Shown: piece after piece, positions 34,815 through 42,298 of the stretch
Layout: every line of letters begins with the position of its first letter
Numbering within the stretch: position 1 is the stretch's first letter
The notes under the pieces: generated by a model
The model's input: only the letters and a program-made list of their open reading frames with translations
The model's database searches: none
Told to the model about the DNA's origin: nothing
Program-made: the position numbers and the translations under genes
Source of the DNA: MWBF01 sp040772005
GTDB lineage: Bacteria; Chloroflexota; Anaerolineae; CG2-30-64-16
Direction of reading: 5' to 3'
DNA: 64,000 nucleotides
Assembly: GCA_040772005.1 (NCBI GenBank)
Contig: JAXGYZ010000002.1
Coordinates: 806,001-870,000 of the forward strand

Positions 34815-37318
34815 TGGGTGACATGCGTGCTCGCTTGAACTTCGACGTTTGGCGCGGATGGCTGAGGGCTGCCTGGCCCGTACTGCTGATCGTCCTGCTG
34901 ATCCTGCCCGCGCTGCAGCCGTTGTGGCAGGCGGGTCTCCAGCAGACGGACGACGGCGCGCACCATGTCTTCCGCTTGTTCAGCCTGGACCGCGCGCTGC
35001 GGGCCGGGCACATCGGCGCGCGCTGGCAGGCAGAGGAAGGCTTCGGCTACGGCTTCCCGGTCCTCAACTTCTACGCGCCGCTCAGCTATTACATCGGCCT
35101 GCTCTTTCACCGGCTCGGCGCGGGGTTCGTCACCTCGTTCGAGTGGACGCTGGCAGCAGGGCTGGTCCTGTCCGCGGTTGCTATGTATTTCTTTGCGCGC
35201 GAGCTGCTCGGCAGATGGGGCGGCGCGCTGGCTGCGGTCGCGTACGCCTGGGCGCCGTATCATCTGGCGGATGCGTGGATGCGGGGCGCGCTGGCCGAGC
35301 ATCTGGCGTTCATCTGGCTGCCGCTGCTCCTGCTCGCGCTCCTGCAGGTCAGCCGGGCCGCGGGCCGCAGCGAACCGCGGGCGACCTGGGGACCGGTGTT
35401 GTGGGGCGGCGCGGCGGTCGCGGGCCTCGTGCTGACGCACAACCTGACCGTGCTGCTGGCCGTGCCTGTGCTGGCCGCCTGGGTGCTCCTGCTCACGTTT
35501 GCGGGCGTGTCGGATGGGGCGGCACGGTGGCGTTTCCTGCGCGGGACGGTGCTTATGGGGCTGCTGGCCCTCGTGCTCAGCGCGGCCTTCTGGCTGCCGG
35601 CGGTCACGGAAGCGCGTTACGTCCGCGCGGGGCACATTCCCGAGGAGTTCGCCGCCTGGTCGAGTGCGCTAGAGCAGCCCCGCTATCTGCTCGGCGGGAG
35701 CTGGGATCACCACTACGTTACGCCGGAGCGCGGCATCGAGCACCGCCTGGGGCTGGCGCAAGGCGCACTGGCCGGGCTCGGCCTCTTGGTCGGCCTGGTG
35801 CAGCGGCGCAGGCTGTCGCGCGTTGCGGCCTCCGCGCTGCCTGTCCTGGCCGGGCTGACCCTCTTCGCGTTGTTCATGCAGTCGGCGCTATCCGCGGCCA
35901 TCTGGCGCATTCCGGGCCTGCTGCTCCTCCAGTTCCCCTGGCGCTGGCAGACACTGGCCGCGCTGAGTACCGCGCTGCTGACCGGTTACCTCACACTCAT
36001 GTTGCCCCGGGAACTCGATATCGCAGCTCCAGCCGACGATACGGTGGACCCGGATGGACACCCTGACCGGCCAGGAGCGCTTAACAAAACCTTCTCACGC
36101 TCCGGTCGGTCTCCTGACCGAGCCGGGGGGCACGGTCGGAGACCGGCCCCAGCGGAGGTTTTGTTAGAGACTCCAAAGCCTCAATTCCGGCCCCTTGTGG
36201 CGAGTATTCTCGTCATCCTTGTTGCGCTCCTGCTGGCGAGCGCGGCGCTGCCCAACCTGCCGTGGCAGCCGATGAACATCCCCGCGACAGACATCCCTGC
36301 GACGGATGAAACGATCAACCTCGCGAATCTCGCAATGTACGACTATGGCCGGGGGCTGTGGCTGCGCGAGCACGGCAGCCCGTGGATGTTCGAGTACATG
36401 CCGGTCTCCGTGCAGACCCCGCGCGAGGAGTTTTTTCTGCCTGATTCCGCCTCTGATACTGGCGCCGCTGCGATGGAGCCGCTCGCCGTCACGATCACGC
36501 CGGGCCGCCAGGCGCCGCTTGCCAGGGCGTACCGCGTTGCCTCGGCGCAGCCGTGGACGTTTCAGTTGCACCAGTTCTACTTCCCCGGCTGGGAGGCCGT
36601 GATCGACGGCCGCGTGCAGCCCGCGGCAGCCGCCGGGCCGCTCGGATTAGCCGGTGTGGACGTGCCCGCAGGCGAGCATGAGGTCGTCTTCCGCTTCGGC
36701 TCGACCCCCCCGCGACGGATCGGGTGGGCGATCACGCTCGCGACGCTGGCCGGAGTACTGCTGTTCAGGGGTATGCACATTTGGAGTCGAGGCTTTAGCC
36801 GGTTAGCCTGGCTGCGTGCGCGCCTGGTCCCGTTTGTCGTCATCATCGTCATTTACGCGGTCCTGACCGCGGCCGCGCGGCTGGCGCGGCCCGCGGACTT
36901 CACCCCCGCGGCGGTCAGCGCGAACTTCGCCAACCAGGTGCAGTTGGCAGGCTACCACGCGCCGGCAGACACCCTGCGCCCCGACCGGGAGGCCGCGGTG
37001 CTGCTGCACTGGTTGGCCCTGACCGACCCGGCGACCAACTACAAGGTCTTTGTGCATCTGGTCGACGCGGGCGGCCAGCTCTGGGCGCAGCACGACGGCG
37101 AGCCGGGCTTCTTCTTCTCCCCGACGACGCGCTGGCAGGCGGGGGAGGTGGTGGACGACACGCATATCCTCGAATGGCAGGGCGACCCTCCGCCGGGACA
37201 TTACCAGCTGCGGGCGGGGCTGTATGATCCGGCGACAGGCGCGCGGTTGGCCGTCCTCGGCCCGGACGGGCAGCCGGTCGCGGACCAGGTGTTGCTGGCG
37301 GAGTTCGACATCCCATGA
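34814..37318 (+). CDS. Polytopic membrane protein, PTPS-related/YfhO-like (array member F)
   Basis: 834 residues from ATG 34814 (ATG 34823 and GTG 34811 are alternatives). It has the QTDDGAHHVFRLFSL and GYGFPVLNFYAPLSYYIGLL motifs of large membrane proteins annotated as 6-pyruvoyl-tetrahydropterin synthase-related, which are probable GT-C enzymes rather than pterin enzymes. About twelve membrane segments are followed by a soluble insert (FYFPGWEAVIDGR, DVPAGEHEVVFRF), two more helices and one array module (FANQVQLAGYHAP, NYKVFVHLVDAGGQLWAQHD, SPTTRWQAGEVV). Two loops hold repeats (36081-36167, 36782-36808). It is closely similar to gene G and coupled to it by ATGA. Confidence 0.85.
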   Translation: MGDMRARLNFDVWRGWLRAAWPVLLIVLLILPALQPLWQAGLQQTDDGAHHVFRLFSLDRALRAGHIGARWQAEEGFGYGFPVLNFYAPLSYYIGLLFHRLGAGFVTSFEWTLAAGLVLSAVAMYFFARELLGRWGGALAAVAYAWAPYHLADAWMRGALAEHLAFIWLPLLLLALLQVSRAAGRSEPRATWGPVLWGGAAVAGLVLTHNLTVLLAVPVLAAWVLLLTFAGVSDGAARWRFLRGTVLMGLLALVLSAAFWLPAVTEARYVRAGHIPEEFAAWSSALEQPRYLLGGSWDHHYVTPERGIEHRLGLAQGALAGLGLLVGLVQRRRLSRVAASALPVLAGLTLFALFMQSALSAAIWRIPGLLLLQFPWRWQTLAALSTALLTGYLTLMLPRELDIAAPADDTVDPDGHPDRPGALNKTFSRSGRSPDRAGGHGRRPAPAEVLLETPKPQFRPLVASILVILVALLLASAALPNLPWQPMNIPATDIPATDETINLANLAMYDYGRGLWLREHGSPWMFEYMPVSVQTPREEFFLPDSASDTGAAAMEPLAVTITPGRQAPLARAYRVASAQPWTFQLHQFYFPGWEAVIDGRVQPAAAAGPLGLAGVDVPAGEHEVVFRFGSTPPRRIGWAITLATLAGVLLFRGMHIWSRGFSRLAWLRARLVPFVVIIVIYAVLTAAARLARPADFTPAAVSANFANQVQLAGYHAPADTLRPDREAAVLLHWLALTDPATNYKVFVHLVDAGGQLWAQHDGEPGFFFSPTTRWQAGEVVDDTHILEWQGDPPPGHYQLRAGLYDPATGARLAVLGPDGQPVADQVLLAEFDIP
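36081..36167. repeat. GGTCGGAGACC palindrome in frame inside gene F
   Basis: TTAACAAAACCTTCTCACGC TCCGGTCGGTCTCCTGACCG faces CGGTCGGAGACCGGCCCCAG CGGAGGTTTTGTTAGA. This member has extra AACAAAACCT outer arms that the gene C copy lacks. It is translated as NKTFSRSGRSPDRAGGHGRR between helices. Confidence 0.92.
36782..36808. repeat. Half copy of the GGAGTCGAGGCTT family inside gene F
   Basis: GGAGTCGAGGCTTTAGCCGG TTAG, a single arm without its partner, translated WSRGFSRLAW between the last two helices. The full palindrome occupies the homologous loop of gene G. Confidence 0.85.
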
Positions 37319-39756
37319 AGCGGCTCCGTGCGGTCCTCCTGGCGTTGATGTGCCTGCCCGCAGTTGTGCCGCTGCTGCGGGACGGCTTCTTCGCGTCGGA
37401 TGACGGGCTTTTTCACGTCTACCGCGCGACCGCGCTGGCGGACGCGTGGCAGCACGGCGTGCTGCACCCCCGCCTCTTCCCTGACTTCGGCTTCGGCTAC
37501 GGACAGGCCGTCCTCAACTTCTATGCGCCTCTGGCCTACTGGCCGCCCGCGCTCCTGTCACTGTTGGGCATATCGCCGTCTGTCGCTGTGGAGGTCACAT
37601 TTGCGTTGGGGTTCGTCCTCGCGGCCCTCGCGGCCTACGGCTTTGCCCGCTCGCTCTGGGGACCGTGGGGCGGGCTGCTGGCCGCCGTCGCGTACACTTA
37701 CTTCCCGTACCATCTGGCCGATGTCTACGTGCGCGGCGCGCTGCCTGAGCACATGGCCTTCATCTGGCCGCCGCTCATCCTGTGGGCGCTGACCGCGGTG
37801 TTTCGGAGCATGCGGCCGCTGCCGCCGCTCCTGTGGGGTGGGCTGGCCTGGGCCGGGCTGGTCTACACCCACAACCTGACCGCGCTGCTGCTGCTGCCGG
37901 TGGCCATTCTCTTCGTTGTACTGCTGGCCGGCTGGACGCGGCAGCCGCGGCTCCTGCTTCATGCGGCCGCGGCGCTGGCGCTCGGCCTGGGGTTGAGCGC
38001 GCCGCTCTGGCTGCCCTACTTTGCAGAGAGCCGGTTTGTCGGGCTGGCGCTCGGCCCGTCGGATGGCTACCGGGCGCACCTCGCACCATTGGGCCAGCTC
38101 GTGCAGGCCGCGCTGTTCTACCGCTACCGCGAGCGGTCGCCCGTCGTCTCGCCGGACGAGTTGCGGGCCGATTATCCGCTTAGTTGGCTTACGGCCGGGC
38201 TGGTCGTCCTGGTGCTGGCCCTCTGCCTCTGGCGCGGGCGGCGGCAGCACGCCCGGTCTGTCACAGCCTTCGGGCTGGTGCTGGTCGCCGCGTCCGTGCT
38301 GATGACCTCCGCCGCCAGCCTGCCCATCTGGGAGCCGCTAACGCCGGTCCTCGGTAGCCTGCAGTATCCGTGGCGGTTCATGGTGCTCGCCGCGGTAGGG
38401 CTGATCTCCGTTGCCGCCGCGCTGCCGGGGCTGTTCCTGGATGGCTTGATAGGCTTTACCGAGCATCCTGAGCGGAAGGGCGTCGCTCAGCCAGGCAAGG
38501 CTTGGCTGCGACGCACGCAGTCGAAGGATGTGACCCCAGCCACAACTCATCCTTCGACTGGTCATAGCTCATCAACAGCATTGAGCCGTTCACCCGCTCA
38601 GGATGCTTCCATCATTGGGTTGATCCTCGTCATCCTCGCGGTCCTATTGCTCATCCAGCCGCTGCCGCACCTGCCGCTTGACCCTCTGCCCTTCACCGCG
38701 GCCGATGCCGCGACGCCGGACCGCATGTGGCGGGAGGACCATGCCGCAGGCCAGGTCGGCGCGACCTGGACGGGCGAGTTCCTGCCCTTAACCGTGACGG
38801 AACAACGGTGGGCGCTGGGGCGTCCGCGAGAGGGGGCGACCGGCACGCCTGCCCCGGCAGCGCGGCCCGTGGTGACCGTCGAGCGGGTGGGCTATGACAG
38901 CCTGGCGCTGGCGATCGAAACGGGCGAGCCGTTGACGCTCCGCCTGCACCAGTTCCACCTGCCCATGTGGCGGGCGCAGCTCAACGAAGTGGAGACAGCG
39001 ACGTATCCATCCGGCGAGCTGGGGCTGGTGAGCGTGGACGTGCCCGCAGGCCGCGAAAGTGTCGCGTTCCGTTTCGGTCCGTCGCGCTCGTGGATAATCG
39101 CCGGAGTGCTCGGGGGGCTGGCGGCGCTGGCGTGGGCGGTGCTGGCGTTTGCCTCCGTCGTTCCAGTTGCGAGTGGAGTCGAGGCTTCAGCCGGTCACGT
39201 TCCGGCTCCACGTCCACGCCCAAACCGGCTAAAGCTTCGACTCCGGCAGTCTGCCAGTGTTGGAGAGACAGCTTCCCGCGGTCTACGGGCCGCAGGGGCC
39301 GCGCTGGTTATCTGCGCGCTCGTGCTGGCGCTCAACGGGTGGGGCGTGGGCCGGCGGAGCTGGACGCCGCAGCCCGCTCAGACGGCGGTGGGGGATGTGG
39401 CCCTGCTGGTCGGGTATGACGTCGCGCCCGTGCGCGATGCGCTCGACGTGACGCTCTACTGGTACGCGCTGCGCGAGGTAGGCACGAACTACAAGGTCTT
39501 TGTCCATGCGGTCGGCGCTGACGGGCTTGTCATCGGCCAGCATGACGGCGACCCGGTCGGCGGCTTCACGCCGACGACGCGCTGGCGGGCCGGTGAGGTC
39601 ATCGTGGACCGCCATCGCGTGCCGCTGCCCGCGGGGCTATCGGGCGAGGTCGGCATCCGGGCCGGGATGTATCAGCCGGAGCCATTACAAAACCTCCCGC
39701 TCGACCCGCCGACCGCCGATGGCCGGGTGGACTTGGGGACCGTAATGGTGCGGTAG
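37315..39756 (+). CDS. Polytopic membrane protein, PTPS-related/YfhO-like (array member G)
   Basis: 813 residues and a close paralogue of gene F: ASDDGLFHVYRATAL, FGFGYGQAVLNFYAPLAYWP, EHMAFIWPPLILWALT. About twelve membrane segments, a soluble insert (LRLHQFHLPMWRAQLN, DVPAGRESVAFRFG), then the last helices and one array module (VALLVGYDVAP, TNYKVFVHAVGADGLVIGQHDGDP, TPTTRWRAGEVIVDRHRVPLP). Its two repeat-derived loops (38461-38608 and 39176-39246) fall in the same two loops as those of gene F. ATGA overlap with gene F; the array ends here at a hairpin. Confidence 0.85.
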   Translation: MKRLRAVLLALMCLPAVVPLLRDGFFASDDGLFHVYRATALADAWQHGVLHPRLFPDFGFGYGQAVLNFYAPLAYWPPALLSLLGISPSVAVEVTFALGFVLAALAAYGFARSLWGPWGGLLAAVAYTYFPYHLADVYVRGALPEHMAFIWPPLILWALTAVFRSMRPLPPLLWGGLAWAGLVYTHNLTALLLLPVAILFVVLLAGWTRQPRLLLHAAAALALGLGLSAPLWLPYFAESRFVGLALGPSDGYRAHLAPLGQLVQAALFYRYRERSPVVSPDELRADYPLSWLTAGLVVLVLALCLWRGRRQHARSVTAFGLVLVAASVLMTSAASLPIWEPLTPVLGSLQYPWRFMVLAAVGLISVAAALPGLFLDGLIGFTEHPERKGVAQPGKAWLRRTQSKDVTPATTHPSTGHSSSTALSRSPAQDASIIGLILVILAVLLLIQPLPHLPLDPLPFTAADAATPDRMWREDHAAGQVGATWTGEFLPLTVTEQRWALGRPREGATGTPAPAARPVVTVERVGYDSLALAIETGEPLTLRLHQFHLPMWRAQLNEVETATYPSGELGLVSVDVPAGRESVAFRFGPSRSWIIAGVLGGLAALAWAVLAFASVVPVASGVEASAGHVPAPRPRPNRLKLRLRQSASVGETASRGLRAAGAALVICALVLALNGWGVGRRSWTPQPAQTAVGDVALLVGYDVAPVRDALDVTLYWYALREVGTNYKVFVHAVGADGLVIGQHDGDPVGGFTPTTRWRAGEVIVDRHRVPLPAGLSGEVGIRAGMYQPEPLQNLPLDPPTADGRVDLGTVMVR
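38461..38608. repeat. CATCCTGAGCGG element, double, in frame inside gene G
   Basis: GCATCCTGAGCGGAAGGGCG TCGC, an inner GCCAGGCAAGGCTTGGC hairpin and CGACGCACGCAGTCGAAGGATG form one palindrome. A second partial copy follows (CATCCTTCGACTGG ... TTGAGCCGTTCACCCGCTCAGGATG). It is translated as an inter-helix loop ending LSRSPAQDA. Confidence 0.92.
39176..39246. repeat. GGAGTCGAGGCTTCAGCCGG palindrome in frame inside gene G
   Basis: GGAGTCGAGGCTTCAGCCGG faces CCGGCTAAAGCTTCGACTCC with a spacer of about 30 bases. It is translated as SGVEASAGHV ... NRLKLRLRQ between the last two helices. An intergenic copy lies at 58763-58833. Confidence 0.93.
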
Positions 39757-39768
39757 TATGCCACGCGT

Positions 39769-39801
39769 AGAAACCCGCTTCCTCGCAGGAAGCGGGTTTC
39801 T
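39769..39801 (+). terminator. AGAAACCCGCTTCC hairpin after the GT-C array
   Basis: A perfect 14-base-pair stem (AGAAACCCGCTTCC/GGAAGCGGGTTTCT) with loop TCGCA. No T-run follows, so it may be a member of the AGAAACCGGG repeat family (8609, 15044) rather than a true terminator; it could serve both roles. Confidence 0.5.
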
Positions 39802-39824
39802 GGCGGACTGATCCGCTTATCCGT

Positions 39825-39854
39825 TTCAATCCGTTGCCTTGCAGATGGTATAAT
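39825..39854 (+). promoter_or_regulatory. Promoter of the O-antigen-ligase-like gene, probably leaderless
   Basis: TATAAT (39849-39854) preceded by GATGG, with TTTCAA 18 bases upstream as a weak -35. The ATG lies only ten bases after the hexamer, so the message probably starts at or within a few bases of it. Confidence 0.55.
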
Positions 39855-39863
39855 AAGTTTCCT

Positions 39864-41357
39864 ATGATCGCTGACCTTCCGCAGACGGTGCTGCATCGCA
39901 TCGAATCTGCTCTGTATAGCCCAAACCGCCGCACAGCCTACGTCGCACGCGGTCTGCTCTTCGCGCTCGCCGCGCTGGTGGCCGCGCTGACGGTGGCCGC
40001 GCTGGGGCCGCTGTACGCCATCGCCGGCTTCATCGTGCTGATCGGCGGGCTGCTCATCCTGCGCGATATCCGCTGGGGCCTGCTGGCGCTGTTCGGCGTC
40101 ATCGGGCTGCTGCCCTTTGCAGCCCTGCCCTTCAAGCTCGGCTTCCGGCCCACCTTCCTCGACGTGGCGCTGCTGGCCGTCTACTTCGTGTGGGTCTTGC
40201 GCGTGGTCACCCGCCGCGACCGCGAGCTGGTCGGCACGGCGCTCGGCCCGCTGGTCTTCCTGTTCCTGCTGATGGCCGTCTTCTCGTTCGCCAACGGCCT
40301 GCGCTACAGCCGGCCCAGCATGACCGTGATTCGCAACTTCGCGGAGCTGGCGCTGGCGATCGCCTTCTTCTTCGTGCTCGTCAACACCCTGCGCCGCCGC
40401 GCCGACGTGGACTTCATGGCCCGTCTCGTCATGCTGGCCGGGGCCGCCGGGGCCGCCATCGCGGTCGTCTTCTACGTCATCCCTGAAGCCTGGACCATCC
40501 GCATCTTGAACGCGTTGGGCCGCTTCAACTACCCGGGCGGCGCGGGCGCGCTGCGCTACATCGAGGATAGCGCCGACAACCCCATGCGCGCCATCGGCAC
40601 AATGGTGGACCCGAATGTACTCGGCGGGTTCCTCATCCTGGTCACGGCCTTCACACTGCCGCAACTGGTCAGCCCGCGGCCGCTGTTCCGCCGTTCGTGG
40701 ATTCTCGCCTTCGTGGCGGCCGAGGCGCTGGCGCTGTACCTGACCTACAGCCGCGGCTCGATGGCCGGGCTGGTGGCCGGGGTGGCCGTCATCGGGCTGC
40801 TGCGCTACCGCAAGCTGCTGCTGGCCGGGGCAGTTGCTGCAGCCCTGCTGATCTTCCTGCCGCAGACGCAGGCATACATCGTGCGTTTTGTCGAAGGCAT
40901 CCAGCTCCAGGATCGGGCAACGCTGATGCGCCTGGGCGAATACAAGGACGCGCTCGCGCTGATTGCCCGCTATCCGTGGCTGGGGGTCGGCTTTGCCGGC
41001 TCACCCGACGCCGACCTGTATGTGGGCGTGTCGAACGTCTACCTGCTGATGGCCGAGATCATGGGCGTGATCGGGGTGACGGTGTTCCTCCTGGTGCTGG
41101 CCGGCTACCTGCGCAGCCTGTGGGTGGCCTGGCGGAAGAACACGGATCCGGGGCTGGAGGCGCTGTTCCTTGGTCTCGGCGCCGCGATTGTCGGCGGCAT
41201 GGTCGGCGGCATCTTTGATCACTACCTGTTCAATCTGGTCTATCCGCACATGGGCGTCCTGCTTTGGACCTATCTCGGGCTCGGCATGGCGGCTACGCGC
41301 CTGGTTGAGCCGCCTGCGCCCCCTGCCGTCAGTAGCGCCCTAACTGAAGTTGTGTAG
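39864..41357 (+). CDS. O-antigen ligase/polymerase-like membrane protein
   Basis: 497 residues with about eleven membrane helices. The periplasmic loop after TMVDPNVLGGFLILV, the YLTYSRGSMAGLVAG helix and the RLGEYKDALALIARYPWLGVGFAGS loop are the Wzy/WaaL (PF04932) hallmarks. It would polymerise or ligate surface polysaccharide at the outer face of the membrane. That fits the glycosyltransferases upstream, although it has its own promoter. I start at ATG 39864, directly behind the -10 box; the longer frame would begin before the transcription start. Confidence 0.88.
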   Translation: MIADLPQTVLHRIESALYSPNRRTAYVARGLLFALAALVAALTVAALGPLYAIAGFIVLIGGLLILRDIRWGLLALFGVIGLLPFAALPFKLGFRPTFLDVALLAVYFVWVLRVVTRRDRELVGTALGPLVFLFLLMAVFSFANGLRYSRPSMTVIRNFAELALAIAFFFVLVNTLRRRADVDFMARLVMLAGAAGAAIAVVFYVIPEAWTIRILNALGRFNYPGGAGALRYIEDSADNPMRAIGTMVDPNVLGGFLILVTAFTLPQLVSPRPLFRRSWILAFVAAEALALYLTYSRGSMAGLVAGVAVIGLLRYRKLLLAGAVAAALLIFLPQTQAYIVRFVEGIQLQDRATLMRLGEYKDALALIARYPWLGVGFAGSPDADLYVGVSNVYLLMAEIMGVIGVTVFLLVLAGYLRSLWVAWRKNTDPGLEALFLGLGAAIVGGMVGGIFDHYLFNLVYPHMGVLLWTYLGLGMAATRLVEPPAPPAVSSALTEVV

Positions 41358-41378
41358 CCCTGCCCTTTGTGGTATAGT
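41350..41378 (+). promoter_or_regulatory. Promoter of the partner-switching operon
   Basis: TTGTGT (41350-41355), a 17-base spacer and TATAGT (41373-41378) preceded by TGTGG. The -35 overlaps the stop codon of the ligase-like gene. Confidence 0.65.
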
Positions 41379-41436
41379 CGGCTGCATAGTCACGACCCTT
41401 ACTCTTTTGACATAAGCCCCACCCCAGGAGGTAAGC

Positions 41437-41772
41437 ATGGAATTCTCCAGCATCGATCTTAAGCGGTGTACGCTGGTTCGCCTTTCCGGCCGCATCGACG
41501 GCAGCGTCGCCCCTGATTTGGGCGCCAAGTTGCGCGAGCTCACCGATGCCGGGCACTACAAACTGGTCCTCAATATGAAAGACGTGAACTACACCTCCAG
41601 CGCGGCGCTGCGCGAGCTGATCAGCACGTGGAAGAACTGCCGCCGCTGGAATCGCGGGGACATGCGTCTGGCCGAAGTCAATCCCAACATCAAGAAGGTT
41701 CTTGACCTGACGGGCTTGAGCACGCAGTTCGTCATCTTCGACACTGAGGCTCAGGCAGTTGGGAGCTTCTAA
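41437..41772 (+). CDS. STAS-domain anti-sigma factor antagonist
   Basis: 111 residues, a stand-alone STAS domain of the SpoIIAA/RsbV type. The phosphorylatable Ser lies in VNYTSSAALRELI, preceded by the LVLNMKDV strand. In its unphosphorylated form it would bind the anti-sigma kinase encoded next door and release that kinase's target. AGGAGG lies seven bases before the ATG. The phosphatase that would reactivate it is two genes downstream. Confidence 0.9.
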   Translation: MEFSSIDLKRCTLVRLSGRIDGSVAPDLGAKLRELTDAGHYKLVLNMKDVNYTSSAALRELISTWKNCRRWNRGDMRLAEVNPNIKKVLDLTGLSTQFVIFDTEAQAVGSF

Positions 41773-41789
41773 GCCCGCCTGAGGGTGCG

Positions 41790-41835
41790 AGAAGCTGGAA
41801 GTCGCCATTCGGGGCCGGCCTCCAGCTTCTTTTCG
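41790..41835 (+). terminator. Hairpin with T-run between STAS and kinase genes
   Basis: AGAAGCTGGA (41790-41799) pairs with TCCAGCTTCT (41821-41830), followed by TTTCGTTT. The arms match the GAAGCTGGAAG repeat family at 10761. It could reduce read-through into the kinase gene. Confidence 0.5.
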
Positions 41836-41860
41836 TTTGAGCTCAAGGTGTGCCAGGCGT

Positions 41861-42298
41861 ATGGACGCTTTCCAGCGCGCAATCTCCGTCTACGACGCGG
41901 ATGACCTGCCCGGGGTCTTTGCCTTCATGGAAGAAGCCTGCGAGGATGCCCAGGTCGACCCAGGGCTTTGCTTCGACCTTCAGCTTGCGGTCGAAGAGGC
42001 CTGCTGCAATGTCATCGAGCATGCCTACGACGGGGCAGGCGGCGAATTCACCATCTGGTTTGTCAGCCGGGGCCGTGACGTGGTCATCACGGTGCACGAT
42101 CATGGCCGGCCGTTCACGCCCAGCGAGATTGCCCGGCCCGATCTGACCCTGCCGCTGGAGCAGCGGCCCATCGGCGGTTTGGGGCTGTACATCATCTATC
42201 AGTTGATGGATGAAGTGCGATTTACCTTTACGGAGGATGGCAATACGCTCGTCATGGTGAAGCGGAATGCCATCCTCGTCAAGGAGGGGAATGGCTGA
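41861..42298 (+). CDS. Anti-sigma regulatory kinase, RsbW/SpoIIAB-like (HATPase_c)
   Basis: 145 residues. GHKL ATPase motifs are present: N-box LAVEEACCNVIEHAY, G1 VHDHGRPF and G2 GGLGLYIIYQLMD. It would phosphorylate the STAS protein and hold a partner (classically a sigma factor) inactive. No sigma factor gene is in the window, so the output is unknown. ATG at 41861 is chosen; an in-frame TTG at 41837 would add eight residues. Its stop overlaps the phosphatase start region by a few bases. Confidence 0.9.
   Translation: MDAFQRAISVYDADDLPGVFAFMEEACEDAQVDPGLCFDLQLAVEEACCNVIEHAYDGAGGEFTIWFVSRGRDVVITVHDHGRPFTPSEIARPDLTLPLEQRPIGGLGLYIIYQLMDEVRFTFTEDGNTLVMVKRNAILVKEGNG

Noticed and set aside
34814..39756. 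Genes F and G as 6-pyruvoyl-tetrahydropterin synthases
   Set aside because: That label comes from an old domain name. The proteins have about twelve membrane helices and no pterin-enzyme zinc motif.
39769..39801. A certain rho-independent terminator
   Set aside because: The stem is perfect but no T-run follows, and the same AGAAACC sequence recurs as a dispersed repeat. It is listed with low confidence.
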